A stretch of DNA of 64,000 nt from CALWOS01 sp963595735 (GTDB lineage: Bacteria; Bacillota; Clostridia; Oscillospirales; Oscillospiraceae): NCBI GenBank assembly GCA_963595735.1, contig CAVBJJ010000004.1, positions 23,053-87,052 of the forward strand, read 5' to 3'. Each line of letters opens with the position of its first letter. Within the stretch, counting starts at the first letter, position 1. Position numbers and translations under genes: made by a program. A model generated the notes under the pieces. That model worked only from the letters and a program-made list of their open reading frames with translations. It ran no database searches and was not told the origin of the DNA. Shown here piece by piece: positions 26,419 through 34,224 of the stretch.

Positions 26419-26457
26419 TTAAAAAACCTCTCTACACAGACTGCGCAGAGAGGTTTT
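26419..26457 (-). terminator. Terminator of the rpmH-jag operon
   Basis: On the minus strand AAAACCTCTCT/AGAGAGGTTTT form an 11-bp perfect stem with a 13-base loop, running into TTTTTTAATTTTT. It lies 33 bp past the jag stop codon. Confidence 0.9.
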
Positions 26458-26489
26458 CGTGGTTCGTTCGTTGGTGCAGAGGCAGCGGC

Positions 26490-27161
26490 TTACGCCCACT
26501 CCCGGCTGTGCGGCCGGCTGGGGCTGTTGTCCTGCTGCACATAGTGGATCACGACCCGGCGGTTCGGCTCCGTACCGCTGGAGGCCGTGGTCACGCCCGC
26601 ATAGTCCTGCAGGGCGGTGTGGATCACATGGCGCTCATAGCTGTTCATGGGCTCCAGCGCCATATCGCGGCGATACTTGATGACCTTGGCGGCCATTTTC
26701 TCCGCCAAGCGTACCAGGCTGTCCTCCCGCTTGCTGCGGTAGTTTTCCGCATCCACACTGATGTGGGCGCGCTTTTCCTGGCCGCGGTTGACAATATAGT
26801 TGGTCAGGTGCTGGATGGCGTCCAGGGTCTCGCCCCGGCGACCGATCACCGGACCCATATTGTTGCCGGAAAGGCTGACGACCAGTCCGCCGTTTTCTCT
26901 GGTGGTGAAAGTCATATCCGCTTCCACGCCCATACGATCCAGCAGACCTTCGAGGAAGTTGCGGACCTTTTCCTCCTGGGTCTCCTCCGCTTCATAGGAG
27001 ACCTTTACAATGGCAGGTGCCGCACCCAGACTCAGAAAACCGGCTTTGGCGCGCTGGAGGATCTCTACGGAGACCTCGTCCCGCTCCTTGCCCAGCTCAG
27101 CAAGAGCCCGTGCGATCGCTTCGTCCTCGGTCTTGCCGGTAACTTCGATCTCTTTTCTCAT
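26490..27161 (-). CDS. jag: Jag/KhpB RNA-binding protein
   Basis: The protein has 223 residues with three domains in order: Jag_N (1-52, MRKEIEVTGKTEDEAIARAL), a KH domain (about 75-150, with the GPVIGRRGETLDAIQHL loop carrying the GxxG motif) and an R3H domain (about 150-215). KhpB works with KhpA as a global RNA chaperone and affects cell division and elongation in Firmicutes. It is last in the rpmH-rnpA-yidD-yidC-jag operon, 15 bp behind yidC, with a terminator after it. In many bacteria mnmE follows here, but that is not the case in this window. Confidence 0.95.
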   Translation of the reverse strand: MRKEIEVTGKTEDEAIARALAELGKERDEVSVEILQRAKAGFLSLGAAPAIVKVSYEAEETQEEKVRNFLEGLLDRMGVEADMTFTTRENGGLVVSLSGNNMGPVIGRRGETLDAIQHLTNYIVNRGQEKRAHISVDAENYRSKREDSLVRLAEKMAAKVIKYRRDMALEPMNSYERHVIHTALQDYAGVTTASSGTEPNRRVVIHYVQQDNSPSRPHSREWA

Positions 27162-27176
27162 AGTCTTGGCATTCTC

Positions 27177-28400
27177 CTATTTTTCTTCCGCTGTCTCCGT
27201 GTCCTGCGCAGTTTCCTCCTCAGGCACATCGGGGTAGCGATCCGCTACATAGGCGCGGCCACGGGCGAACTGGCGGGTTCCCACCTGGGAATCGCCGGGC
27301 TTGGCGGTCTCCACGCCCAAACGCGCGCGGCGCTTTGCCTTTTCTTCCCGCTCCAGCGCCGCAATGCGCGCTTCTTCCTTGGCCTTCTCCTGAGCCTGGA
27401 TGCGCTTTTTGCTGGTGTTGGTATTCTTGGTGGTCTTGCCCTCGGCGCGCAGCTTTTCCGTTTTCTCGCGCTTGCTCTCCAGCTCCGCCTCCTTGGCGGC
27501 CTGGCGCTGGCGGCGTTCCGCGTCTTCCTTATCCAGGATCTTGGTGTAGTGCTTGTTCAGCACCAGCTCCTGCAGGGCGCCCAGCAGGCTGTTGGCGACC
27601 CAGTACACACCCAGAGCGGCGGGCATGGAGTAGCCGATCCACAGGGACATGACGGGCATGATGAAGAACATACCCTTCATGGTGTTGGCGGCGTTGCCGT
27701 CGATCTGCTGCTGGGGGTTGGTTTTCTGGGAGACGAGCGTGGTCAGCACAGAGGCTGCCGCGGAAAAAATGGGAACCAGGAACAGCAGCAGCGCAGGCAG
27801 CCATACCGCCCGGTTGCTCCAGTCCACCTCCCACAGCCGGAAGCTGGGCACATCGCCCAGGTTCACGCCCAGGAAGTTGTAGTCCAGATTCACCAGCTTG
27901 TCGGACAGGCCGGCAAAGCTGCTGAAGTGTTCGGTGATAAACTGGGACTGATGGATCTGCTCATAGGCGCTGCGCCCCACAGATTCAAATCCCAGCTCGT
28001 TGAGCTTGTTGAGGATGGCGCCGCCCTCGCTGAGCAATGCGTTGGGCACACCCATCATGGTGGTCAGCGGGCGGCGGATCGCGCCATACAGCGCGATCAG
28101 GATGGGGAAGGGGATCAATGTCCAGATACAACCGGACATGGGGTTGACCTTTTCCTCCCGATAGAGCTTTGCCAGCTCCGCCTGATATTTCTGCTGATTC
28201 CCCGCGTATTTCTTCTCCAGCTCTTTCATTCTGGGAGTAAAGCGGCTCATCCGCATCATGCTGCGCTTGCTTTTCATCTGGAAAGGCAGCAAAACAAGCT
28301 TGACCACTACTGTGAACAGCAGGATCGCAATGCCGTAATTCCCGACCAGGTGATACAGCAGCATCAGCAACGCGCCAAAAGGTCTGGCGATGATGTTCAT
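27177..28400 (-). CDS. yidC: YidC/OxaI membrane protein insertase
   Basis: The protein has 407 residues, a Gram-positive-type YidC without the large periplasmic domain. Hydrophobic segments lie near 5-40, with the insertase core at about 95-290. The IAILLFTVVVKLVLLPFQMKS segment contains the positively charged groove region. The C-terminal tail from about 300 to 407 is long and rich in Lys, Arg and Glu, as in Oxa1-type proteins that contact the ribosome. It lacks an evident lipobox Cys at the N-terminus. It inserts membrane proteins with or without SecYEG. It is in the rpmH operon after yidD. Confidence 0.95.
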   Translation of the reverse strand: MNIIARPFGALLMLLYHLVGNYGIAILLFTVVVKLVLLPFQMKSKRSMMRMSRFTPRMKELEKKYAGNQQKYQAELAKLYREEKVNPMSGCIWTLIPFPILIALYGAIRRPLTTMMGVPNALLSEGGAILNKLNELGFESVGRSAYEQIHQSQFITEHFSSFAGLSDKLVNLDYNFLGVNLGDVPSFRLWEVDWSNRAVWLPALLLFLVPIFSAAASVLTTLVSQKTNPQQQIDGNAANTMKGMFFIMPVMSLWIGYSMPAALGVYWVANSLLGALQELVLNKHYTKILDKEDAERRQRQAAKEAELESKREKTEKLRAEGKTTKNTNTSKKRIQAQEKAKEEARIAALEREEKAKRRARLGVETAKPGDSQVGTRQFARGRAYVADRYPDVPEEETAQDTETAEEK

Positions 28401-28452
28401 GTTGTTCTCCTTAATAGGTTCCCTGTTAGGTGCGGATTATGTACAAAAGAGT

Positions 28453-28671
28453 TCAGGGAACGGGGTCATAAAAATCGCGCGGCCCCCGGTAAAAGGGGTG
28501 GCAGCAGCACAGACGCCGAAGCGCCAGCCAGCTTCCCTTTCCTGCGCCGTATTTTTCGATGGCCTCCAGCGCGTATTGCGAGCAGGTCGGCGTAAAGCGG
28601 CAGCAGGGCTTGGACAAGGGCGAAATGTAGCGGCGGTAAAACCGGATCATGGCAAGCAGAAGCTTTTTCAT
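28453..28671 (-). CDS. yidD: YidD membrane protein insertion efficiency factor
   Basis: The protein has 72 residues, the usual length, with the family pattern IRFYRRYISPLSKPCCRFTPTCS and the following YALEAIEKYG and GPRDFYDPVP end. I take ATG 28671, which overlaps the rnpA stop in ATGA; the longer open frame upstream belongs to an rnpA shadow. YidD sits at the inner membrane and assists YidC-dependent insertion, which fits its place between rnpA and yidC. Confidence 0.95.
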   Translation of the reverse strand: MKKLLLAMIRFYRRYISPLSKPCCRFTPTCSQYALEAIEKYGAGKGSWLALRRLCCCHPFYRGPRDFYDPVP

Positions 28672-29027
28672 GCCTGATCTTCCTTTGCCGCCTCCGCCAG
28701 GATGCCAAGCTTTTTGCAGGCGGAAACGAAAGCCGCGTCCAGCTCCCAAAAGCTGCAATAGCGGCTGCGTACCCGGGCCACCATCACCAGATCCTTCCCG
28801 GGGCCGAGCTGCTGCTCGTGCCGCCGGTAGACCTCCCGCAGCCGCCGCCGGATGCGGTTGCGATGCACCGCTTTTCCGATCTTGCTGCTGACCGTGATGC
28901 CGACCCGGTTGCCGGGCTTTCCGGTTCTGCGGCAATAGACCACCACCAACGGGGTAACGGCCGTTTTGCCCTTGGCATACAATTTACGAAAATCGTTGTT
29001 TTTCTTTAAGCTTTCCGAAAACTGCAT
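28668..29027 (-). CDS. rnpA: Ribonuclease P protein component
   Basis: The protein has 119 residues, starting at ATG 29027 behind CAGGAGG. The RNase P protein signature is clear (KAVHRNRIRRRLREVYRR, about 52-69), with the N-terminal SLKKNNDFRKLYAKG block. It binds RNase P RNA and helps 5' processing of tRNA precursors. The order rpmH-rnpA-yidD-yidC-jag is the conserved bacterial arrangement. Confidence 0.96.
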   Translation of the reverse strand: MQFSESLKKNNDFRKLYAKGKTAVTPLVVVYCRRTGKPGNRVGITVSSKIGKAVHRNRIRRRLREVYRRHEQQLGPGKDLVMVARVRSRYCSFWELDAAFVSACKKLGILAEAAKEDQA

Positions 29028-29143
29028 AAGCGCCTCCTGATCCGCACCCGCAAACGCCGGTGCGGTTCCCGCAGAACTCTGGAACTTTTGAACTGACTGC
29101 CTGTACTGGCTGCGCCTGCCCCCGCGCGGGGCAAGCGGGCGGC

Positions 29144-29278
29144 TTAGTAGCTGAGCTTTGCTCTGCCCTTGGCTCTGCGGCGAGCCAGAACCTTGCGGCC
29201 GTTCTTGGTGGCCATTCTCTTGCGGAAGCCGTGCTCCTTCTTGCGCTGACGCTTCTTGGGCTGATAGGTACGAAGCAT
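29144..29278 (-). CDS. rpmH: Ribosomal protein bL34
   Basis: The protein has 44 residues, beginning MLRTYQPKKRQRKKEHGF and ending with a basic stretch (LARRRAKGRAKLSY), the standard bL34 length and sequence. The ATG at 29278 is chosen from family length; the frame is open farther upstream. It is the first gene of the operon, about 100 nt downstream of a strong promoter. The 116-bp gap to rnpA holds a GC-rich CCCCGCGCGGGG palindrome (near 29118-29129) but no terminator T-run. Confidence 0.97.
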   Translation of the reverse strand: MLRTYQPKKRQRKKEHGFRKRMATKNGRKVLARRRAKGRAKLSY

Positions 29279-29385
29279 TTCGTTGCACCTGCCTTTCTTA
29301 AAATGATACTCAACGGCAGCCCGGAGATCCGAACCGCTGTAGTTGACAAATCGTACAGTGGACATAACAGCGCCACTATTTCAGT

Positions 29386-29414
29386 AGTATACTGCTTTTC
29401 CGCAAAAAGGTCAA
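29386..29414 (-). promoter_or_regulatory. Promoter of the rpmH operon
   Basis: On the minus strand TTGACC (29409-29414) and TATACT (29386-29391) are exactly 17 bp apart. The pair gives an untranslated leader of about 100 nt before rpmH. Confidence 0.82.
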
Positions 29415-29531
29415 TACACTTTTTCCTCACTTCCCCTGCCTTTTTTGCAATTTCGGCCTTTTGGACAATTTTTGCGGAAACCGGCGCCCCTTGTCCGGAT
29501 TCCCCCGCAGCCCCAAAGCCGCCGCCAGCCC

Positions 29532-29560
29532 TTGCATTCCCGGAAAAACTGTGGGATAAT
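29532..29560 (+). promoter_or_regulatory. Promoter of rsmE-mnmA
   Basis: TTGCAT (29532-29537) and GATAAT (29555-29560) have a 17-bp spacer. The pair lies about 100 bp upstream of rsmE. The 384-bp divergent interval 29279-29662 thus holds the two promoters; I see no dnaA or DnaA-box cluster, so this is not the usual rpmH-dnaA origin region. Confidence 0.65.
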
Positions 29561-29662
29561 AAGAAAAATTCCTTTCGGAATCCTCTATATACCTATGTAG
29601 CCCATATACTTTTTCGACTTTTCTCATATCCTGAGAGATAAACCGCGTAAGGAGGTCCTGTT

Positions 29663-30400
29663 ATGCCCCGATTTTTCGTTCCGCCGGAGTCTCTTTCCGG
29701 CCAGACCGTCTGCCTTTCCGGCAGCGATGCCGACCACATCAAGGTACTGCGTCTGCGCCCCGGCGACAGCGTCACCCTCTGTGACGGCGCCGGAACGGAC
29801 TGCCAGGCCAAGCTGCTGGAATATGCGCCCGGTCTGGCGCAGCTGGAGCTGCTTTCCCGCTGTCCCAGCCCCGGCGAGGCACGGCTGCGCTGTCATGTGC
29901 TGGCCGGCCTGCCCAAAGGGGAACGCAGCGATTTCATTGTGCAGAAATGCACGGAAAACGGCGCGGATACCATCCGGTTTTTCCTCTCCGCCCGCTGTGT
30001 GGCGCGCCCGGACGCCAAGTCCCTGCCCCGCAAGATCGAGCGCTGGCAGCGCATCGCGGAGGAGGCCGCCAAGCAGAGCGGCCGGGGCAAAATTCCCCAA
30101 ATCCAGGTGCTGCCGGACTTTTCCGCCGCGCTGGAGGCCGCAAAAGAAACGGCGCTTCCTCTATTTCTATATGAAACAGGCCGGCGTACCCCCCTGCGGG
30201 AGATGCTCTCCGGGGTCAAAAGCATCCCGGATGCGGCCATTATCACCGGCCCGGAGGGCGGCTTTGACCCGGAGGAGGCGCAGGCGGCGCTGGACGCCGG
30301 CCTGCGCCCCTGCAGCATGGGGCCGCGCATTTTCCGCTGCGAGACCGCGCCCCTGATCGCGCTGACCGCGCTGCTGTACGAATCCGGCGACCTGGACTAA
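29663..30400 (+). CDS. rsmE: 16S rRNA (uracil1498-N3)-methyltransferase
   Basis: The protein has 245 residues, with an ATG behind the near-perfect TAAGGAGGT site. An N-terminal PUA-like part starts MPRFFVPP and contains DADHIKVLRLRPGD. The C-terminal SPOUT (trefoil-knot) methyltransferase motifs are IITGPEGGFDPEE (about 191-203) and MGPRIFRCETAPLIAL (about 218-233). RsmE methylates U1498 of 16S rRNA in the decoding centre of the 30S subunit, with SAM. mnmA follows after 14 bp and is probably on the same transcript. Confidence 0.95.
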   Translation: MPRFFVPPESLSGQTVCLSGSDADHIKVLRLRPGDSVTLCDGAGTDCQAKLLEYAPGLAQLELLSRCPSPGEARLRCHVLAGLPKGERSDFIVQKCTENGADTIRFFLSARCVARPDAKSLPRKIERWQRIAEEAAKQSGRGKIPQIQVLPDFSAALEAAKETALPLFLYETGRRTPLREMLSGVKSIPDAAIITGPEGGFDPEEAQAALDAGLRPCSMGPRIFRCETAPLIALTALLYESGDLD

Positions 30401-30414
30401 AAAGGAGCAAAAGC

Positions 30415-31446
30415 ATGGAAAATCCAACTGTGATTCTTGGCCTGTCCGGCGGAGTGGACTCCGCCGTCAGCGCCCGCCTGCTGACCCAGCAGGGACACCG
30501 TGTACACGGACTATATTTGAACATCGGCGCCCCCGGCGGACGGGAGGAAGCGGAAAAGGTGGCCGATTCCCTTTCCATCCCCCTGACCGTACTGGACATC
30601 CGCACCCGGCTGGAGGAGCAGGTCTGCGCCCCCTTTTCCGCCGCCTATTGCCGGGGCGAAACCCCCAACCCCTGCATTCTCTGCAACCCCAATGTCAAAT
30701 TCCGCGCCCTGGTTCAGCTGGCCGACCAATTGGGCGCGGCTCATGTCGCCACCGGGCATTATGCCATCGTCCGGGACGGCGGGCTGTACCGCTCCCCCAG
30801 CCGCAACGATCAGAGCTATATGCTCTGCCGCCTGCTGTCGGAGCAGCTGCAGCGGATGATCCTGCCCCTTGGCACCTATGAAAAGCCCCAGATCCGGGCG
30901 CTGGCGGAGGAATTCGGCATTCCCGTTGCCCACAAGCCGGACAGCATGGAGATCTGCTTTATCCCGGATCAGGACTACGCCGCCTGGATCGAGCGCCGGG
31001 GCGAGGGCTGCCCGCCGGGAGACCTGCTGGACGAGACCGGCCGGGTGATCGGCCAACACCGGGGCATCCACCGCTATACCATCGGCCAGCGCCGGGGGCT
31101 GGGCTTTTCCGCCGGCAAGCGGGTGTTTGTCTCCGCCATTGACCCAGTGGCCAACACCGTCACCCTCTCGGATGGCGCGGCGCTGATGGTCACTCAGGCC
31201 ACTATCACCCAGGTCAACTGGCTCATTCCCCGCCCGGACAAGCCCTTTACCGCCTCGGTGAAGGTGCGCCATTCCCGCCGGGAAACGCCCACACTGGTCA
31301 CGCCCACGGAGACCGGCGCGCTGCTGCAGTTCCAAACGCCCGTCCGCGCCCCCGTTCCCGGGCAGAGCGCCGTGGGCTACGACGGCGACCGGCTGCTGTT
31401 CGGCGGATTCCTGACATCGTCTTCTGCTGACGGAAAATCGTATTGA
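30415..31446 (+). CDS. mnmA: tRNA 2-thiouridylase
   Basis: The protein has 343 residues, close to the usual length. The ATP pyrophosphatase loop SGGVDS is at 11-16. The catalytic Cys pair is in NPCILCNPNVKF (about 82-93, the second Cys in the position of E. coli Cys102) and in DSMEICFIPD (about 176-185). MnmA thiolates U34 of tRNA-Lys, Glu and Gln with sulfur relayed from a cysteine desulfurase. No iscS lies near. The stop codon overlaps the -35 box of the following MATE gene. Confidence 0.94.
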   Translation: MENPTVILGLSGGVDSAVSARLLTQQGHRVHGLYLNIGAPGGREEAEKVADSLSIPLTVLDIRTRLEEQVCAPFSAAYCRGETPNPCILCNPNVKFRALVQLADQLGAAHVATGHYAIVRDGGLYRSPSRNDQSYMLCRLLSEQLQRMILPLGTYEKPQIRALAEEFGIPVAHKPDSMEICFIPDQDYAAWIERRGEGCPPGDLLDETGRVIGQHRGIHRYTIGQRRGLGFSAGKRVFVSAIDPVANTVTLSDGAALMVTQATITQVNWLIPRPDKPFTASVKVRHSRRETPTLVTPTETGALLQFQTPVRAPVPGQSAVGYDGDRLLFGGFLTSSSADGKSY

Positions 31447-31471
31447 CATTTAGAGTAGTCTGTGCTAATTT
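31443..31471 (+). promoter_or_regulatory. Promoter of the MATE transporter gene
   Basis: TTGACA (31443-31448, overlapping the mnmA stop) and TAATTT (31466-31471) have a 17-bp spacer and an extended TGC. A short TCTGT-N8-ACAGA repeat spans the -10 box and may be an operator. Confidence 0.62.
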
Positions 31472-31519
31472 ACAGATTGTACACAATTTGGGGACTGCGT
31501 TCCCCGTAGGAGGCGCAAC

Positions 31520-32860
31520 TTGAAAAACCTGGATTACCTGACGACAAAAAAGCCGCTGTATGCGCTGTTTGTCTTTGCCATGCCCATGATCATCGGCAAT
31601 CTGTTTCAGCAGTTTTACTCTATGGTGGACGCCGTTGTGGTCGGCCGCTATGTCAGCCAGACCGCCCTGGCCGCGGTGGGCGCCTGCACATCCTTTACCA
31701 ATATGTTCATCTATGTGGCCGTTGGCGGCGGCATCGGCGCTTCCGTCATCGTCAGCCGGTATTTCGGCGCGCACAAGTACGATGAAATGAAGCTCTCGTC
31801 CTTTACCGCCATGCTCTCCTTTTTGCTCATCAGCATCTGCCTTGCGGCCTTCGGCCTGCTGTTTGGCCGACCGCTGATGGTGCTGCTGCGCACCCCGGCG
31901 GACGCGCTGGACATGGCGATGGAATATCTGAACATTTACTTCATCAGCCTGCCCTTCCTGTTCATGTATAACATCCTCAACTCCCTGTTCAACGCTTTGG
32001 GACGCTCCAAGATCCCCCTGATCTTTCTGATTGCCTCCTCCCTGCTGAATGTGGTGCTGGATATTGTTTTTGTCACCCAGCTGCACATGGGCATTTCTGG
32101 CGTGGCCTGGGCAACGCTGATCGCCCAGGGCATCTCCGTTGTGCTGAGCCTGATTGTCTATCTGCGTCTGGTCAGAAGCCTGCACCCGGCGCGGACGGGA
32201 CTGTTTTCCACCCGGGAGTTCCGGGAAATGTTCCGTATCGCCCTGCCCTCCATCTTTCAGCAGCTGACCATCGGCATCGGCATGATGTTGGTGCAGTCTG
32301 TGGTGAACACCTTTGGTTCCGAAGTGCTTGCCGGCTTCTCCGCCGCCATGCGCATCGAGTGGATCTGTATCGTCCCCATGACCGCCACCGGAAACGCTCT
32401 GTCCTCCTACTGCGCCCAGAACATGGGCGCCGGCAAGCCCGACCGTGTACCACAGGGGCTGCGCGCCGCCTGCGTGATCGTGGGCGTTGCCTCGGTCATC
32501 ATTGCGCTGGCACTGGAACTGGGACACCACCAGTTGATCGATATGTTCCTGGGCGCGGACGGCACTCAGGCCGCCTACGAGGCCGGAGAAAAATACCTGC
32601 GCATCACTGGCTGGTTCTATTTCATGATGGGCTTCAAAAACGCCTCCGACGGTATTCTTCGCGGCTGCGGCGATATGCCCATGTTCACCCTGGCAAACTT
32701 TGCCAACCTGGGTATTCGGGTGGCAATGGCTTTCCTGCTGGCTCCCTCCTATGGCATTGCCATTATCGGTATTGCACTGATCATGGGCTGGGCAGCCAAC
32801 ATCGCCATCTCCTTCGGGCAGTACTGCCGGGGAAAATGGCGCACGATCTATAACAACTAA
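31520..32860 (+). CDS. MATE-family efflux transporter
   Basis: The protein has 446 residues with about 12 hydrophobic segments and the two-fold MATE repeat (MPMIIGNLFQQFYSMVDAVVVGRYV near the start, then the second half from about 240). The start is a TTG at 31520, supported by TAGGAGG eight bases upstream; no ATG lies at the homology start. MATE pumps export cationic compounds or drugs in exchange for Na+ or H+. The substrate is not visible. It has its own promoter behind mnmA, without a dedicated regulator gene. Confidence 0.93.
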   Translation: MKNLDYLTTKKPLYALFVFAMPMIIGNLFQQFYSMVDAVVVGRYVSQTALAAVGACTSFTNMFIYVAVGGGIGASVIVSRYFGAHKYDEMKLSSFTAMLSFLLISICLAAFGLLFGRPLMVLLRTPADALDMAMEYLNIYFISLPFLFMYNILNSLFNALGRSKIPLIFLIASSLLNVVLDIVFVTQLHMGISGVAWATLIAQGISVVLSLIVYLRLVRSLHPARTGLFSTREFREMFRIALPSIFQQLTIGIGMMLVQSVVNTFGSEVLAGFSAAMRIEWICIVPMTATGNALSSYCAQNMGAGKPDRVPQGLRAACVIVGVASVIIALALELGHHQLIDMFLGADGTQAAYEAGEKYLRITGWFYFMMGFKNASDGILRGCGDMPMFTLANFANLGIRVAMAFLLAPSYGIAIIGIALIMGWAANIAISFGQYCRGKWRTIYNN

Positions 32861-32878
32861 ACCAGAAAACACACTAGC

Positions 32879-32950
32879 CCCCCCGCTTACCGGATTCGGC
32901 AAGCGGGGGGCTCCGCTTGTCAAAAAAGTCCCGGACTTCCGGGACTTTTT
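32879..32950. terminator. Double hairpin after the MATE gene
   Basis: A first stem CCCCCCGCTT/AAGCGGGGGG (32879-32888, 32901-32910) lacks a T-run. A second, AAAAAGTCCCGG/CCGGGACTTTTT with the loop ACTT (32923-32950), has A- and T-runs and can end transcription both ways. A similar AAAAAGTCC...GGACTTTTT hairpin borders the other copy of the interspersed repeat at 46392-46415. Confidence 0.75.
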
Positions 32951-32969
32951 GTCTTCGCTTATCTGCCGA

Positions 32970-33001
32970 GTATTTTGGCGCAGCCAAAATACTGTGGGAA
33001 A
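32970..33001. repeat. 32-bp palindromic interspersed repeat, copy 1
   Basis: The core GTATTTTGGC-GCA-GCCAAAATAC is a 10-bp perfect inverted repeat, followed by TGTGGGAAA. The same 32 bases occur without a mismatch at 56599-56630. Here it lies between a hairpin and repeat copy A. Confidence 0.88.
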
Positions 33002-33026
33002 CGATACTGCCCGCCTGTTTTCGACA

Positions 33027-33153
33027 GCCTCGCCTCTCCCTTTGGGAGAGGTGGCTGAGCGCAGCGAAGACGGAGAGGGCAAACGAGGCTTGATTATCTG
33101 CAAAACCCTCTCAGTCGCCTGTGGCGACAGCTCTCCCAAGGGGAGAGCCAAGG
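33027..33153 (+). repeat. MITE-like interspersed repeat, copy A
   Basis: The ends are imperfect inverted repeats, each itself a small palindrome (CCTCTCCCTTTGGGAGAGG on the left, GCTCTCCCAAGGGGAGAGCC on the right). The inside, with GTGGCTGAGCGCAGCGAAG and GCTTGATTATCTGCA, matches 46235-46386 in the opposite direction at roughly 90 percent, apart from a gap of about 25 bases. There is no transposase. It lies between the convergent MATE and C39 genes. With its flanks (32861-33213) it explains the whole gene-free interval. Confidence 0.85.
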
Positions 33154-33213
33154 GCAGGTACCCCGTTACATGGTTTTTTGACGGGCTGGTTTTATGTCTT
33201 GTATCATATCCTC

Positions 33214-34035
33214 TCACATCTGCGCCGTGCCGCTGCCGGAAAAGGCCCACAGATCCAAAATCTGCCCCTGCAGGCGAGAGAATGTCCAGTGCCTTCCGCT
33301 GCGCTGCACGCTGTTGGGATCGTTGACCGTGAAGCCGTCGCCGTCCCAGCCGGTGACCACGATAAAATGTCCCTCGTCGGTAAAGTCTCCCGGCCCCAGC
33401 ACGCAGATCAGCGGCCGGCCTCCGTCCAGCGCATTTTTCATATAGCCCTCGTCCAGCGGCAGCTCCTCCGCGGCCAGCCCAAAGGCGGCGCTGCCCTGAG
33501 ACATCAGCGTCCAGCTGGTGCCGCTGCCATCGACCACATAGCCGTTTGTCTGGGCGTATTCCGCCACATAGGCCGGGGAGTACGCCGGATTCCCGGTCAG
33601 ATACAGGGCGACCATGCTCAGGCAGGTGGGACCGCAGCCGGTATAGCCCATCAGCCCGCCGCTGTAGCTGTTATAGCCCCAGCGGCTGTCCCATTGCAGC
33701 AGCAGCGGCACCTGATCTCCGGCGGCCTCCTCCCGCAGGTCGATCTCCTGGCTTTGCCCGCTCTGTTTGGGATAGTTATAAACAAACTCCACCGCCTCCG
33801 GATTCTTCTTCGCCAGTTCCAGCAGCTTTGGCGTATACTCCTCCGGATGCTTGCGGATGTAGGAGAGCTTGTCTATATTCCGAATTTCCTGGATCAGGCT
33901 CGTTCCCGAATTTTCCAAAGCTTCTATGGTTTCGCCCTGGCTTTTGTGCTGATACAGCAGCGCGCCGCCCAGCACCAGCAACGCCAAAACCATGACCACC
34001 GGCAGGCAGCCCCGCCGCTTTTTTCTGGATCGCAT
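33214..34035 (-). CDS. Membrane-anchored C39-like cysteine peptidase
   Basis: The protein has 273 residues. Residues 1-10 are basic and 11-29 form a single membrane segment or uncleaved signal. Residues about 30-105 are helical. Residues about 108-260 match the Peptidase_C39_2 fold: VPLLLQWDSRWGYNSY, then MGYTGCGPTCLSMVAL with the likely catalytic Cys of TGCG, then GHFIVVTGWDGDGFTVNDP with the catalytic His and the Asp/Asn. Outside-facing proteases of this type may cut peptides or peptidoglycan stems; no ABC transporter domain is attached and no bacteriocin precursor is seen nearby. It is divergent from csoR, with a 189-bp shared upstream region. Confidence 0.85.
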   Translation of the reverse strand: MRSRKKRRGCLPVVMVLALLVLGGALLYQHKSQGETIEALENSGTSLIQEIRNIDKLSYIRKHPEEYTPKLLELAKKNPEAVEFVYNYPKQSGQSQEIDLREEAAGDQVPLLLQWDSRWGYNSYSGGLMGYTGCGPTCLSMVALYLTGNPAYSPAYVAEYAQTNGYVVDGSGTSWTLMSQGSAAFGLAAEELPLDEGYMKNALDGGRPLICVLGPGDFTDEGHFIVVTGWDGDGFTVNDPNSVQRSGRHWTFSRLQGQILDLWAFSGSGTAQM

Positions 34036-34147
34036 TTCGATCGCCCCCTTCGTTGTTGTTTGCAGTTTAGGCAGGCAATGTGTCGAAATTTCCGCAATCT
34101 TGCATCGAATTCCCCTAATTTTTCCATCTTTTTTGCATCTCCGGGTC

Positions 34148-34177
34148 TTGACAAAATACCCCCAAGGGGTATATTAT
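34148..34177 (+). promoter_or_regulatory. csoR-copA promoter with CsoR operator
   Basis: TTGACA (34148-34153) and TATTAT (34172-34177) frame an 18-bp spacer that is filled by the inverted repeat ATACCCC-CAA-GGGGTAT (34156-34172). This matches the known CsoR box TACCC-N(x)-GGGTA. Apo-CsoR bound here would block RNA polymerase; Cu(I) would release it. Confidence 0.85.
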
Positions 34178-34224
34178 CGTCTCGTGGTTCTGTATATTCT
34201 TTCCAGAAACGAGGTAGTTTATAT

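Noticed and set aside
29279..29662. Replication origin next to rpmH
   Set aside because: No dnaA gene, no cluster of TTATCCACA boxes and no AT-rich unwinding region; two ordinary promoters explain the interval.
33031..33250. Protein-coding frames through the interspersed repeats (GEVAERSE- and GDSSPKGRAK-like translations)
   Set aside because: The same translations appear wherever the repeat occurs and come from its palindromic ends; they are repeat-derived spurious frames.
33214..34035. C39 peptidase as part of a bacteriocin export system
   Set aside because: No ABC exporter domain, double-glycine leader peptide or immunity gene lies nearby; the neighbours are copper genes and repeats.
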